Below the pieces are notes generated by a model. That model was given only the letters and a program-made list of their open reading frames with translations. It was not told the origin of the DNA and did no database searches. Made by a program: the position numbers and the translations under genes. 64,000 nucleotides of DNA, from the NCBI GenBank assembly GCA_944322925.1, contig CALUQM010000001.1, positions 84,192 through 148,191 of the forward strand, in the 5' to 3' direction. This document shows positions 9,470 to 18,204 of the stretch, one piece after another. Position 1 is the stretch's first letter. Each line of letters begins with the position of its first letter. The DNA is from an uncultured Bacteroidales bacterium. Its GTDB lineage: Bacteria > Bacteroidota > Bacteroidia > Bacteroidales > UBA932.

Positions 9470-10069
9470 ATGAAACAGCCTGCAATAATACAGATCGGGG
9501 AATGCCTGGTCTCCTCGGAAATATTTACGGAATATTTCGCCTGCGACTACGGGACATGCAAGGGAGTGTGCTGCGTCGCCGGCGACAGCGGGGCTCCCCT
9601 GGATGAATCCGAGCCTGCGGCACTGGCAGAAAATTACGCGGCCTATTCGGAACTCATGAGCGTGAAAGGCCGGGAAACCGTGGACGGGACGGGCTTTTCC
9701 GTAATCGATTCGGACGGAGATCTTGTTACTCCCCTTGTCCCCGGAAGCGAGGAGTGCGTGTACAGCAATTTCGATGGGGACGGCAACTGTTTCTGTACTG
9801 TAGAAAGGTGTTGGATGAATGGGAAAGGCACATTCCGCAAGCCGATATCATGCTGGCTCTATCCTGTCCGGATTTCAGTCCTGGGCAACGGGCTGACAGC
9901 GCTTAACCTGCACAGATGGGAGATATGCAAATGCGCTTTCGAAAAGGGGAAAAGGGAAAACATCAGAGTGTACCGGTTCCTGAAAGAACCGATAATCCAC
10001 CGTTTCGGGGAGGATTTCTATTCGGAAATGGAAGAGGTGGCAGAGATGTTTCTCAGTCATTCCCGCTGA
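9470..10069 (+). CDS. DUF3109 family cysteine-rich protein
   Basis: 199 aa with cysteines spaced as in the DUF3109 family: FACDYGTCKGVCC near residues 24-36, then GNCFCTVERCWMNG and PISCWLYP, and EICKC. This pattern is expected for a metal-binding site related to the YkgJ/zinc-or-iron-sulfur cluster families; the metal is not known from sequence. No signal peptide. It begins one base after the M16-like gene (TGACATGA junction) and its 3' end overlaps the convergent membrane-protein gene by 17 bp. Biochemical role unknown. Confidence 0.85.
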   Translation: MKQPAIIQIGECLVSSEIFTEYFACDYGTCKGVCCVAGDSGAPLDESEPAALAENYAAYSELMSVKGRETVDGTGFSVIDSDGDLVTPLVPGSEECVYSNFDGDGNCFCTVERCWMNGKGTFRKPISCWLYPVRISVLGNGLTALNLHRWEICKCAFEKGKRENIRVYRFLKEPIIHRFGEDFYSEMEEVAEMFLSHSR

Positions 10070-10517
10070 GGCGGTGTTCCATTCTGGATACTATCCTGAC
10101 TACATCTTTCCTCAGACCCTCGACGCAGACCCTTTCTCCTCCGAGACTGACTGTAATCCTGTCTTCGTATCTGCGCGACAGCCTTGCCCCGGTATTTTTC
10201 TGCCTGAAAGTCATGACATCGTCCTCGTCTTTTTCCGGAATATAATTGAATTCCTGCATTATGGCGGTGATGGATTGCCTGAGGTTTTTCCCTCCAGTCC
10301 TCACGCAAGTCTGGTAGTCGGTATAGCTCACTTTCGGATAGACGGCGGCGATCAGGACCAGAATTACGGCTATCTGCCACAGCGAGGCATACCCGTTCCT
10401 GAACATTGTCTCTATATTGAATTCCGTCATGCCCGAGAGGACGAAAAATGCGACTATTATGACGAAAATCAGGAGAAAATATACAAATGTTTTCAGCGAT
10501 CTTATGAAATATCTCAT
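10053..10517 (-). CDS. Hypothetical membrane protein
   Basis: 154 aa from the ATG at 10517 (MRYFIRSL); an alternative ATG at 10541 adds eight residues. Two hydrophobic helices (about residues 11-30 and 45-62, FVYFLLIFVIIVAFFVLSG and LWQIAVILVLIAAVY) precede a soluble domain of about 90 residues with KNLRQSITAIMQEFNYIPEKDED. The soluble part resembles a small cytoplasmic domain often seen in short Bacteroidales membrane proteins, but I cannot name a family. Its 3' end overlaps DUF3109 by 17 bp, tail to tail. Confidence 0.75.
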   Translation of the reverse strand: MRYFIRSLKTFVYFLLIFVIIVAFFVLSGMTEFNIETMFRNGYASLWQIAVILVLIAAVYPKVSYTDYQTCVRTGGKNLRQSITAIMQEFNYIPEKDEDDVMTFRQKNTGARLSRRYEDRITVSLGGERVCVEGLRKDVVRIVSRMEHRLSGND

Positions 10518-10574
10518 GGCGGGTTGTTTTAAGGCCGCCAATATACGAAGAAACCTCCATTATTTATGCCTCTT

Positions 10575-10607
10575 TTTGAGAAAAATCAAAACAACTTGTT
10601 ATCTTTG
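10575..10607 (+). promoter_or_regulatory. Promoter, full Bacteroidota consensus
   Basis: TTTG at 10575-10578, a 21-nt spacer and TATCTTTG at 10600-10607 match the TTTG-N19-21-TAnnTTTG consensus. The ATG of the coiled-coil protein lies 28 bp downstream. Confidence 0.7.
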
Positions 10608-10635
10608 TATGAATTGCGAATAAATCAGAATTATT

Positions 10636-11526
10636 ATGGAAGAAATGAATTTCACTCCGGAATCGAAGGAGCCGATGCTGAAGAAGACAATGTACGTGAT
10701 GATAGCGGTAGCAGTCGCTCTCGCCGTTGCGCTGGCATATATCTGGTATCAGAAAAGTTCTCTTGTCAATGAGCTGAACATAGAGAAAGACGCCCTCACA
10801 GAACAGATGATCGCCCTGCAGAACGATTATGCCGCCCTTTCTTCGGACAACGAGATGATAAACGCGCAGCTTGACTCTTCCAGAGAGGAAGTTTCACAGC
10901 TTATAGAAAGGATAAAACATACCGAGGCCACGAACAGGGCGATGATCAGAAAATATGAGCAGGAACTCGGTACGCTCAGAAGCATAATGAGAAATTATAT
11001 CGTACAGATAGACTCCCTCAATACGCTGAATCACCAGCTTACGGCAGATGCGGCTGCGGCAAGGAAAGAGGCGGCCGAAACCCGTCGCCAGTCCGAGGAG
11101 CTCAGCAAGGCGGTGGAAAGCCTTTCGGATCAGGTAGCTGCCGGTTCCGTGCTGAAAGGCAGGGCGATAAGAATGGATGCCTACAATGCTTCCGACAAGG
11201 TTACGGACAGAAGCAGCAGGGTCGTCAGACTGATGACTACTCTCAGTCTTGTCGAGAACGAACTCGCGCCGAAGGGGCCTGTCCGCGTGTATATAAGGGT
11301 CAAGGACCCGGACGGAATCCTTCTGACGGGAGATGATCAGAGACCGTTCAATTTCAACGGAGAACCGATGATAAGTTCCGCTTCCCGCGAAGTGGACTAC
11401 CAGGGCAAGGAGGTCGAGATGAGCATCTATCTCAACGGCATATCCGATTATGTCAAGGGTATATATACTGTCGAGGCATATACGGAAAACAATCTCCTCG
11501 GATCGGCCGAACTCATGCTCAGGTAA
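10636..11526 (+). CDS. Membrane-anchored coiled-coil protein
   Basis: 296 aa. One transmembrane helix near the N-terminus (about residues 18-38, MYVMIAVAVALAVALAYIWY) is followed by a long coiled coil (about residues 40-175, heptad-like with many E, Q, L and K) and a C-terminal beta-rich domain (about 180-296) containing GPVRVYIRVKDPDGILLTGD. The N-terminus is presumably cytosolic and the rest periplasmic. No enzyme motif is visible. It has its own promoter at 10575-10607 and precedes hemW by 21 bp. Genes of this build are common beside hemW in Bacteroidales, but their role is not known to me. Confidence 0.82.
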   Translation: MEEMNFTPESKEPMLKKTMYVMIAVAVALAVALAYIWYQKSSLVNELNIEKDALTEQMIALQNDYAALSSDNEMINAQLDSSREEVSQLIERIKHTEATNRAMIRKYEQELGTLRSIMRNYIVQIDSLNTLNHQLTADAAAARKEAAETRRQSEELSKAVESLSDQVAAGSVLKGRAIRMDAYNASDKVTDRSSRVVRLMTTLSLVENELAPKGPVRVYIRVKDPDGILLTGDDQRPFNFNGEPMISSASREVDYQGKEVEMSIYLNGISDYVKGIYTVEAYTENNLLGSAELMLR

Positions 11527-11547
11527 TCCGGGACCGGACAATTTCCG

Positions 11548-12705
11548 ATGATTTACATACACATTCCGTTCTGCAGATCCTTCTGCACGTACTGCGGGTT
11601 CTATTCGGAACTCCTGTGCAGCTGTGGCGGACAGCCGGACAGGCAGCTTGAATCTTTCGCCGAAGCCCTGTCGGAAGAATATGCGGACAGAATGACGGAA
11701 TCTTTCAGGACTCCGGATACGTTGTACATAGGAGGCGGCACCCCTTCGGTGCTGCCTTTTCCTGTCCTGTCGGCTATCGTCAGGGCCGTGTCCGGAGGCG
11801 GGTCAAGGCATTTTTCGGAATTCACGGTTGAGGTGAATCCCGATGACATAATATCTGGCGGATACGGGTATGTCGAAAACCTGCTTTCCATCGGAGCCGG
11901 CAGAATCAGCATGGGCATACAGTCGCTGGATGACGGAGTACTGAAATGGATGAACCGCAGGCATGATTCGGCATCGGCGGTAGAGGCCTATTCCATGTTG
12001 AGGCGGGCGGGCGTAGCCAACGTGAGCATAGATCTCATATTCGGGGCATCCATGATAGGGAACGACATGTGGCGCAGCACCCTGGAAAAAATACTTGCCA
12101 TGCCGGGCGGTCCTCCGGACCATGTTTCGGCATATCAGCTTTCTGTCGAGCCGGATACTGCCCTCGATTCTCTTCTTAGGAAAGGCCGTTATCGTGAAGC
12201 CGATGAAGAGACGTGCGGTACCCAGTACGGGATATTGTGCGATGTCCTCGGGGATGCCGGCTACCATCATTACGAAGTGTCGAATTTTGCCCTGCCCGGA
12301 AAGGAGGCTGCCCATAATTCGGCATACTGGTCCGGTCTGCCTTATCTCGGACTCGGCCCGGGGGCGCATTCCTACAGCATCCATGACGGCGTCCGTGTCA
12401 GAAGCTGGAATTTACCGTCTGTCAGGGACTATACGGCTGCCTATCATTCTGCAGATGCCTCTCTCCGCAGGTCAGTCAGGGAATCGGAGACGTTGACCGA
12501 AGCCCAGACCGGAATAGAAAGGATAATGCTGTCGCTGCGGACTGATGCCGGAATCCCTGAAGAGGAACTTTGGAAATACGGAGCCCGTGAAGGGATAGAA
12601 AAAATGCTTTCATCGGGGAATATCGTGCGGCTCGGAAACGGGAGGATCAGGATACCGGAAGAAAAATTCTTCATATCGGATTCCGTTATCGCCGGTCTGA
12701 TATGA
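11548..12705 (+). CDS. hemW: Radical SAM heme chaperone HemW
   Basis: 385 aa. The radical SAM cluster motif is at the extreme N-terminus, C9-x3-C13-x2-C16 in IPFCRSFCTYCGF; the position after the third cysteine is GF rather than the extra cysteine of true coproporphyrinogen oxidase HemN, which points to HemW. GGGTPSVLP (glycine-rich SAM contact) and GPGAHSY (residues about 270) are HemW hallmarks, and a C-terminal winged-helix HemN_C domain follows. HemW binds heme and hands it to target proteins. It lies 21 bp after the coiled-coil protein. Confidence 0.93.
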   Translation: MIYIHIPFCRSFCTYCGFYSELLCSCGGQPDRQLESFAEALSEEYADRMTESFRTPDTLYIGGGTPSVLPFPVLSAIVRAVSGGGSRHFSEFTVEVNPDDIISGGYGYVENLLSIGAGRISMGIQSLDDGVLKWMNRRHDSASAVEAYSMLRRAGVANVSIDLIFGASMIGNDMWRSTLEKILAMPGGPPDHVSAYQLSVEPDTALDSLLRKGRYREADEETCGTQYGILCDVLGDAGYHHYEVSNFALPGKEAAHNSAYWSGLPYLGLGPGAHSYSIHDGVRVRSWNLPSVRDYTAAYHSADASLRRSVRESETLTEAQTGIERIMLSLRTDAGIPEEELWKYGAREGIEKMLSSGNIVRLGNGRIRIPEEKFFISDSVIAGLI

Positions 12706-12737
12706 TTTGAACCATGGTCAAATAATTTCATACAGTC

Positions 12738-14546
12738 ATGAATATTTATACGGAAAGAATCGGAAAACTCAGGTCGCTGATGGCCGCCAACGGGTGGGAT
12801 GCCGTGATTGTTACGGGTTCGGATCCCCATGCGAGCGAATATCCCGCAGTCAGATGGCAGCAGGTATCCTGGCTTTGCGGATTTACCGGTGAGGCCGGAG
12901 ACCTTGTCATAACAATGGATCATGCAGGTCTCTGGACCGATTCGAGATATTTTATCCAGGCGCTCCGGCAGCTGGAAGGAACCGGTGTCGAACTCCACAG
13001 GACAAGAGTCCCCGACGCAGTCGGCATTCCTGAATGGATTTCAGGCCGGGCATCCGTCATTGCAGTGGACGGACTTTGCCAGACAGCGGATTCGGTGGCC
13101 TCGCTCAGGAAAGCCCTGGCTTCCGATGCCGGGGCCAGGATAGTCGATGTCCCCGACCTTCTTTCAGGAATATGGGAAGACAGACCCGGGATTCCATCCT
13201 CTCCGGTGATAACCCTTTCGGAGGACACGGTCGGAAGGTCCAGGTACGACAAACTTACGGATCTCAGGAAATTCCTGCTCATGAAAGACTGTGACAGTAT
13301 CCTTATTTCCGCCCTGGATGAGATAGCATGGCTTCTGAATATCAGGGGAAGCGATATCGAATATAACCCGTACACCGTTTCCTATCTTTTCGTGAGCCAG
13401 TCCGATGTCCTGTGGTTCGTGCAGAAAGAAGATGAGCCACGCGATCCGGATACGGAAGACAGTTTCGCCGAGCTTGCGACGGACGAGGTCGGAATCATGC
13501 CGTATTCCGGTGTCGCGCAGAGTCTCGGAACCATGTTCGGAGGGGAAGTCGGGACAATATTCGTCGATACGTCTTCCCTGAACTATGACCTGTTTTCAAC
13601 GGTTGTCGAAGCGGCGGGAGAGGAGAATATAATTACAGGGACATCTCCGGTGCAGCTTTGGAAAGCAATAAAGAATGATGTGGAAATCAGCGGAATACGC
13701 GAAGCATGTCTTGAGGACGGGGTCGCGATGGAGAAATTCCTGTACTGGCTCGAAACTTCCGTCAGGTCAGGGCAGAGCGTTACGGAATGGGACGCTTCAG
13801 TGAAACTGACCTCCCTGCGAGCTGAAATTCCGGGGTACAGGGGAAACAGTTTTGCGAATATTTCAGCATACGGACAGAATGCCGCCCTGCCGCACTATTC
13901 CACTCCGGAGTACGGATCTGCGGTAATTCATTCCAGGGGTCTTTATCTTGCCGACTCCGGCGGGCAGTATCTTTTCGGTACTACGGACATTACGAGAACG
14001 GTTCCGATGGGCGAGTGTTCGTATCTCGAGAAAGAGGACTATACGCTTGTCCTTAAAGGAATGATATCTCTGGCAATGGCCGTTTTCCCCAGGGGGACGG
14101 CAGGCTGTCAGCTCGACATCCTTGCGAGAAATGCCCTGTGGCGGAATATCCGCAATTTCGGGCACGGAACAGGGCACGGCATAGGCTTTTATCTCGGCGT
14201 GCATGAAGGCCCCCAGGATATCAGGCAGAATTTCAATGCCCAGCCTTTACTTCCGGGAATGGTCACGTCCGATGAACCCGGCATATACAGGGAGGGCATG
14301 CACGGCATAAGGCACGAGAACATGATACTTTGCAGGGAGAAATGCACAAACGAATTCGGTTCATGGCTCGATTTCGAGACGCTGACCCTGTGCCATATAG
14401 ATACATCAGCCGTCATCAGGGAGCTGATGACGGCCGATGAACTGGCCTGGCTGAACGCCTACAACGGAAATGTATTCACTGCACTGTCTCCGAGGCTCGA
14501 CGATGACGTCGCGGCCTGGCTCAGAATGAAAACCCTTCCGCTGTAG
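12738..14546 (+). CDS. Xaa-Pro aminopeptidase (M24B family)
   Basis: 602 aa, the long form typical of eukaryotic-type XPNPEP1 and Bacteroidota proteins. It has two N-terminal creatinase-like domains (about residues 1-310) and a C-terminal pita-bread metallopeptidase domain with metal ligands in LADSGGQYLFGTTDITRT (two Asp), GHGTGHGIGFYLGVHEGP (His) and SDEPGIYREGMHGIRHEN (Glu), plus a C-terminal extension. It removes N-terminal residues preceding proline in the cytosol with two divalent metals. No signal peptide. The gene ends five bases before the convergent trpB. Confidence 0.93.
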   Translation: MNIYTERIGKLRSLMAANGWDAVIVTGSDPHASEYPAVRWQQVSWLCGFTGEAGDLVITMDHAGLWTDSRYFIQALRQLEGTGVELHRTRVPDAVGIPEWISGRASVIAVDGLCQTADSVASLRKALASDAGARIVDVPDLLSGIWEDRPGIPSSPVITLSEDTVGRSRYDKLTDLRKFLLMKDCDSILISALDEIAWLLNIRGSDIEYNPYTVSYLFVSQSDVLWFVQKEDEPRDPDTEDSFAELATDEVGIMPYSGVAQSLGTMFGGEVGTIFVDTSSLNYDLFSTVVEAAGEENIITGTSPVQLWKAIKNDVEISGIREACLEDGVAMEKFLYWLETSVRSGQSVTEWDASVKLTSLRAEIPGYRGNSFANISAYGQNAALPHYSTPEYGSAVIHSRGLYLADSGGQYLFGTTDITRTVPMGECSYLEKEDYTLVLKGMISLAMAVFPRGTAGCQLDILARNALWRNIRNFGHGTGHGIGFYLGVHEGPQDIRQNFNAQPLLPGMVTSDEPGIYREGMHGIRHENMILCREKCTNEFGSWLDFETLTLCHIDTSAVIRELMTADELAWLNAYNGNVFTALSPRLDDDVAAWLRMKTLPL

Positions 14547-14551
14547 TCCGG

Positions 14552-15898
14552 CTATTCGGCAAGGTTTCTGGCGATTTCCTCGTCGGACAGGGTGTAGTCG
14601 ATAAGGTCGCCTGCAAGGTACTGGTCGTAGGAGGACATGTCGACAAGTCCGTGTCCGGAAAGATTGAACAGAATGACCTTGCTTTCTCCGCTTTCCCTGC
14701 ATTTGAGGGCTTCGTTGACCGTTGCTGCAATGGCATGGCAGGATTCCGGAGCCGGAATGATGCCCTCTGCCTTCGCAAACAGGCAGCCGGCCTTGAATGA
14801 CTCGAGCTGTCTGATGTCTACTGCTTCCATCAGCCCGTCTTTCAGAAGCTGCGATACGATTACTCCTGCCCCATGGTATCTCAGACCGCCTGCATGGATA
14901 TTGGCCGGCTTGAACTTGTGTCCGAGAGTGAACATCGGAAGTAGAGGGGTATATCCTGTCTCGTCTCCGAAATCGTACTCGAACTTGCCTTTGGTCAGTT
15001 TCGGACAGGATGCCGGCTCTGCAGCAATGAATCTCGTTTTCTTTCCCTCGAGGATATTGTGCCTCAGGAAAGGAAATGCGATGCCTCCGAAATTGGACCC
15101 TCCCCCGAAGCATGCGATAACCATGTCAGGGTATTCTCCTGCCATCTCCATCTGTTTTTCCGCTTCGAGTCCGATGACCGTCTGGTGCAGTGAAACGTGG
15201 CTCAGCACCGATCCTAAAGTGTATTTGCAGTTAGGAGTCATCTGCGCAAGCTCCACTGCCTCGGAAATCGCCGTGCCGAGAGAGCCCTGATGGTTCGGAT
15301 CCCTTGTCAGGATATCCTTGCCGGCCCTCGTCGTCATGGAAGGGGACGGGATGACCTGGGCCCCGAAAACCTGCATGATGCTGCGCCTGTAAGGCTTCTG
15401 CTCATAGCTGATCTTTACCTGATATACGGCAGCTTCGAGACCGAAGAGTTTTGCCGCATACGACAGGGCTGCACCCCATTGTCCGGCTCCGGTTTCCGTG
15501 GTGACATTCGTGACGCCTTCCTGTTTGCAGTAATAGGCCTGGGCAAGGGCGGAATTGAGCTTGTGCGACCCTACGGGGCTTACACTTTCGTTCTTGAAAT
15601 ATATATGGGCAGGTGTATCCAGCGCTTTTTCGAGTCCGTATGCACGGACGAGGGGAGTAGAGCGGTAGTAGGTATACATTTCCCTTACCTTGTCAGGAAT
15701 GTCGATCCATCGGTCAGTCTGATTCAACTCTTGTCTGCTGAGTTCTTCAGCGAACAGGGGATAGAGATCCTCAGGCTTCAGAGGTTGTCTTGTGGCAGGG
15801 TTCAGAAGCGGCATGGGCTTGTTGACCATGTCTGCCTGGATGTTGTACCATTGTTTCGGCAGATCCGCTTCATTCAGGAAAAATCTTTTCTGTTTCAT
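14552..15898 (-). CDS. trpB: Tryptophan synthase beta chain, TrpB2 type
   Basis: 448 aa, longer than standard TrpB (about 400 aa) and with the TrpB2 N-terminus (NEADLPKQWYNIQADM). The PLP lysine lies in SPVGSHKLNSALAQAY, and the phosphate-binding glycine loop in CFGGGSNFGG. TrpB2 condenses indole with serine and can work without TrpA, often as an indole-salvage enzyme. No other trp gene is adjacent. Upstream lies a 6-bp inverted repeat (15937-15952) and, before it, the sdhC terminator, so trpB probably has its own promoter, although no clear TAnnTTTG box is seen. Confidence 0.93.
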   Translation of the reverse strand: MKQKRFFLNEADLPKQWYNIQADMVNKPMPLLNPATRQPLKPEDLYPLFAEELSRQELNQTDRWIDIPDKVREMYTYYRSTPLVRAYGLEKALDTPAHIYFKNESVSPVGSHKLNSALAQAYYCKQEGVTNVTTETGAGQWGAALSYAAKLFGLEAAVYQVKISYEQKPYRRSIMQVFGAQVIPSPSMTTRAGKDILTRDPNHQGSLGTAISEAVELAQMTPNCKYTLGSVLSHVSLHQTVIGLEAEKQMEMAGEYPDMVIACFGGGSNFGGIAFPFLRHNILEGKKTRFIAAEPASCPKLTKGKFEYDFGDETGYTPLLPMFTLGHKFKPANIHAGGLRYHGAGVIVSQLLKDGLMEAVDIRQLESFKAGCLFAKAEGIIPAPESCHAIAATVNEALKCRESGESKVILFNLSGHGLVDMSSYDQYLAGDLIDYTLSDEEIARNLAE

Positions 15899-15936
15899 GA
15901 TGCGATGATTTTTAAGTTTGTTTTATATCGACATTC

Positions 15937-15952
15937 CTTAACGGGTGTTAAG
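15937..15952. promoter_or_regulatory. Candidate operator upstream of trpB2
   Basis: CTTAAC-GGGT-GTTAAG, a perfect 6-bp inverted repeat with a 4-bp centre, sits 39 bp upstream of the trpB2 start and downstream of the sdhC terminator. Size and position fit a repressor site, but no regulator gene is adjacent and no second copy was noticed. Confidence 0.35.
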
Positions 15953-15966
15953 ATCGTATTTTCCGG

Positions 15967-16011
15967 AAAATAAAAAGGAGCCGGTCGCGTGTTCTGCTTG
16001 GCCGGCTCCTT
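15967..16011 (-). terminator. Rho-independent terminator of sdhC
   Basis: On the minus strand a 10-bp stem AAGGAGCCGG/CCGGCTCCTT (arms at 16011-16002 and 15984-15975) with a 17-nt loop is followed by a run of T. It lies 22 bp beyond the sdhC stop. Confidence 0.85.
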
Positions 16012-16032
16012 AAAGTTCTTCTGATTTTATCC

Positions 16033-16722
16033 TTATGCCATTATTGCTTCCAGGTAGGCATTTACTGCAACTGCGGTGAATCCGATAAAAATCAGGGTTG
16101 CGAATATGTATGCAATGACTTTAAGTCGCTTGAGCCAGATCTTGTTGTTCCAGCCGATAGTCTGGAAAGCGCTCCAGAATCCATGAGTCAGGTGGAACCA
16201 CAATGCGCCGAACCAGACGATGTAGAGCACCACCATCCACCACTTGCCGAACGTCGCGGTAAGCAGCAGGTACGGATCGGTAGCTTCTTCTCCCATGAAT
16301 TCCTTGAGCTGCATTTCATCCCAGAAGTGCGTAAGGTGCAGGGCGATGAATCCGAGAACGATGATTCCGAGGACGATCATGTTCTTCGAAGCCCATGAAT
16401 CGGCCTTTGCCTTGCTGCCTACCTTGTAACGGAAATATCCGCCACGGGTGTTTATGTTGTGCAGCGTAAGGATGATTGCATATATGATATGTATGATGAA
16501 GCCGAAAGCGAGAACCGGTACCATGATGGTAACGATAGGAAGGGACATGAATTCGCAGCCCATTGCGAACAGTCCGTCTTCAGCTCCGAAACTGCCGTTG
16601 ATAGAATCTATGATGGAAAATGAATTGATGGTAAGATGCAGCAAGAGAAAGATGATGAGGAAAAGTCCGCTTATACTCATTATGAGTTTCTTGCCGATGG
16701 AAGATGTGAAAATGTTTGCCAT
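16033..16722 (-). CDS. sdhC: Succinate dehydrogenase/fumarate reductase cytochrome b subunit
   Basis: 229 aa from the ATG at 16722 (MANIFTSSIGKK); an ATG four codons earlier at 16734 is possible. About five hydrophobic helices (for example ISGLFLIIFLLLHLTINSF, IVTIMVPVLAFGFIIHIIYAIIL, MIVLGIIVLGFIALHLTHFW) with several membrane histidines fit the type B, diheme cytochrome b558 anchor that links the flavoprotein and iron-sulfur subunits to menaquinone. The sdhA and sdhB genes that normally follow are absent: a strong terminator and trpB2 come next. A minus-strand -7 box TATCTTTG lies at 16765-16758. Confidence 0.92.
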   Translation of the reverse strand: MANIFTSSIGKKLIMSISGLFLIIFLLLHLTINSFSIIDSINGSFGAEDGLFAMGCEFMSLPIVTIMVPVLAFGFIIHIIYAIILTLHNINTRGGYFRYKVGSKAKADSWASKNMIVLGIIVLGFIALHLTHFWDEMQLKEFMGEEATDPYLLLTATFGKWWMVVLYIVWFGALWFHLTHGFWSAFQTIGWNNKIWLKRLKVIAYIFATLIFIGFTAVAVNAYLEAIMA

Positions 16723-16757
16723 GTCAGTATTCAATTTCGTTTTAGACTTCAGTTGTG

Positions 16758-16765
16758 CAAAGATA
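16758..16765 (-). promoter_or_regulatory. -7 box of sdhC promoter
   Basis: TATCTTTG on the minus strand, 36 bp upstream of the ATG at 16722, matches TAnnTTTG; no good -33 TTG box is seen at the expected spacing. Confidence 0.45.
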
Positions 16766-16774
16766 TATTCTTTC

Positions 16775-16805
16775 TTGCAAGTTTCATAATAAAATGATAT
16801 TTTTG
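16775..16805 (+). promoter_or_regulatory. Promoter of pyrH-frr
   Basis: TTG at 16775-16777, a 20-nt spacer and TATTTTTG at 16798-16805 fit the Bacteroidota consensus; pyrH starts 21 bp downstream. Confidence 0.65.
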
Positions 16806-16825
16806 TTTGCGTAAAAATTCAATTT

Positions 16826-17530
16826 ATGTATAAAAGGGTATTGCTGAAGCTCAGCGGAGAAAGTCTCGGCGGTCCTTCGGGGAAAGGAATAAGCGAAGAA
16901 ATCCTGGCTGCCTATGCTCGGGAGATCGCGGCGGCAGTGAAGGCCGGGCTTGAAGTGGCGATCGTAATAGGCGGAGGCAACATTTTCAGAGGATTGTCCG
17001 GAGCAGGAAAAGGTTTCGACAGGGTGAACGGCGACAAGATGGGAATGCTTGCCACTGTCATCAATTCTCTCGGTCTTGCGATGGCGATCCGTTCCGAAGG
17101 TGTCGAGGCGGAAGTCTTTACGGCGACTCCGATGATGCCTGTGGCAAGATATTACATGAGGGATGACGCCGTGGCCGTGCTGGAGAAGGGCGGAGTGGCC
17201 CTTATAGCCGGAGGTACGGGGAATCCGTTTTTCACTACGGATTCAGGAGCGGCTCTGAGGGCGCTGGAAACAGGCGCCGACGCTCTCCTGAAAGGTACCC
17301 GCGTGGACGGAGTTTACAGTGCGGACCCTGAAAAGGACCCGTCCGCAGTCAGATACGACGAACTTACGTTCGACAAGGCCCTGGAAGACCACCTGAAGGT
17401 GATGGACCAGACCGCATTCGCCCTTTGCCGGGAAGGAAACATGCCTGTCATCGTTTTCGACATGAACGCAAAGGGGAACCTGAGCAGGCTGATAAGAGGC
17501 GAAAAGGTCGGTACACTCGTGCATGTCTGA
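16826..17530 (+). CDS. pyrH: UMP kinase
   Basis: 234 aa, amino-acid-kinase fold. It phosphorylates UMP to UDP in pyrimidine nucleotide synthesis. Diagnostic segments are KRVLLKLSGESLGG at the N-terminus (phosphate-binding loop), VIGGGNIFRG, and GTGNPFFTTDSGAALRALE. Length is standard. It is followed after 27 bp by frr, the usual bacterial pairing (often tsf-pyrH-frr), and has its own promoter in the divergent gap with sdhC. Confidence 0.97.
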   Translation: MYKRVLLKLSGESLGGPSGKGISEEILAAYAREIAAAVKAGLEVAIVIGGGNIFRGLSGAGKGFDRVNGDKMGMLATVINSLGLAMAIRSEGVEAEVFTATPMMPVARYYMRDDAVAVLEKGGVALIAGGTGNPFFTTDSGAALRALETGADALLKGTRVDGVYSADPEKDPSAVRYDELTFDKALEDHLKVMDQTAFALCREGNMPVIVFDMNAKGNLSRLIRGEKVGTLVHV

Positions 17531-17557
17531 TTTATTGCGAACAAAATATTCTTATTT

Positions 17558-18121
17558 ATGATAGACAAAGCTAAAGAAATCTGCTCCGCAGCCAAGACAA
17601 AGATGTCCGATGCTGTGAAATTCCTTGAAGAGGATGTCAAGACTTACAGGGTAGGCAAGGCCAATCCTATGGTTTTCAATAATGTTGTCGTGGATTACTA
17701 CGGCACTCCCACACCGGTTCCGCAGGTGGCGTCGATAACCACTCCGGACGCGAAGACCCTTGTCATCCAGCCGTGGGAGAAGAAAATGATTCCTGTCATC
17801 GAAAAGGCGATAATGGACGCTAATATAGGCCTGACCCCTCAGAACAACGGGGAGAGCATCAGATGTTCGGTTCCGCCGCTTACCGAGGACAGAAGGAAAG
17901 AACTCATAAAGAAGGTCAAGTCTGCAGGTGAGAATGCCAAGGTCGTTGTCCGCAATGCCCGCAGGGATGCCATCGACGCCTTGAAAAAGGCCCAGAAGGA
18001 CGGACTTCCGGAAGATGCCGAAAAGGATTTCGAACAGAATGTGCAGAAGGATACGGATTCCTTTGTCAAGAAAGTCGACGAGATCGTTTCCGCAAAGGAG
18101 AAGGAGATTCTTACTGTCTGA
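17558..18121 (+). CDS. frr: Ribosome recycling factor
   Basis: 187 aa. It releases post-termination ribosomes together with EF-G. Matches to the family: KTYRVGKANPMVFNNVVVDYYGTPTPVPQVA near residues 28-58, IQPWEKKM, and the long C-terminal helix ending in KKVDEIVSAKEKEIL. Standard length. It lies 27 bp after pyrH, presumably in the same transcript. Confidence 0.97.
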   Translation: MIDKAKEICSAAKTKMSDAVKFLEEDVKTYRVGKANPMVFNNVVVDYYGTPTPVPQVASITTPDAKTLVIQPWEKKMIPVIEKAIMDANIGLTPQNNGESIRCSVPPLTEDRRKELIKKVKSAGENAKVVVRNARRDAIDALKKAQKDGLPEDAEKDFEQNVQKDTDSFVKKVDEIVSAKEKEILTV

Positions 18122-18177
18122 GACCTGATTCGCTGCAGAAAAACCTGCATGACAGGTGCGGAATTGAAAAATTTTAG

Positions 18178-18185
18178 TATATTTG
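18178..18185 (+). promoter_or_regulatory. -7 box ahead of the Phe/Tyr leader peptide
   Basis: TATATTTG matches TAnnTTTG and lies 19 bp before the leader ATG at 18205. A TTG (18164-18166) is present but too close to be a standard -33 box. A transcript starting just after it would carry the whole attenuator. Confidence 0.5.
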
Positions 18186-18204
18186 TATCCTAAGTACGGA
18201 AAAC

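Noticed and set aside
15899-16032. Trp attenuator upstream of trpB2
   Set aside because: No short frame with Trp codons; the hairpin present is the sdhC terminator with its U-tract in that role.
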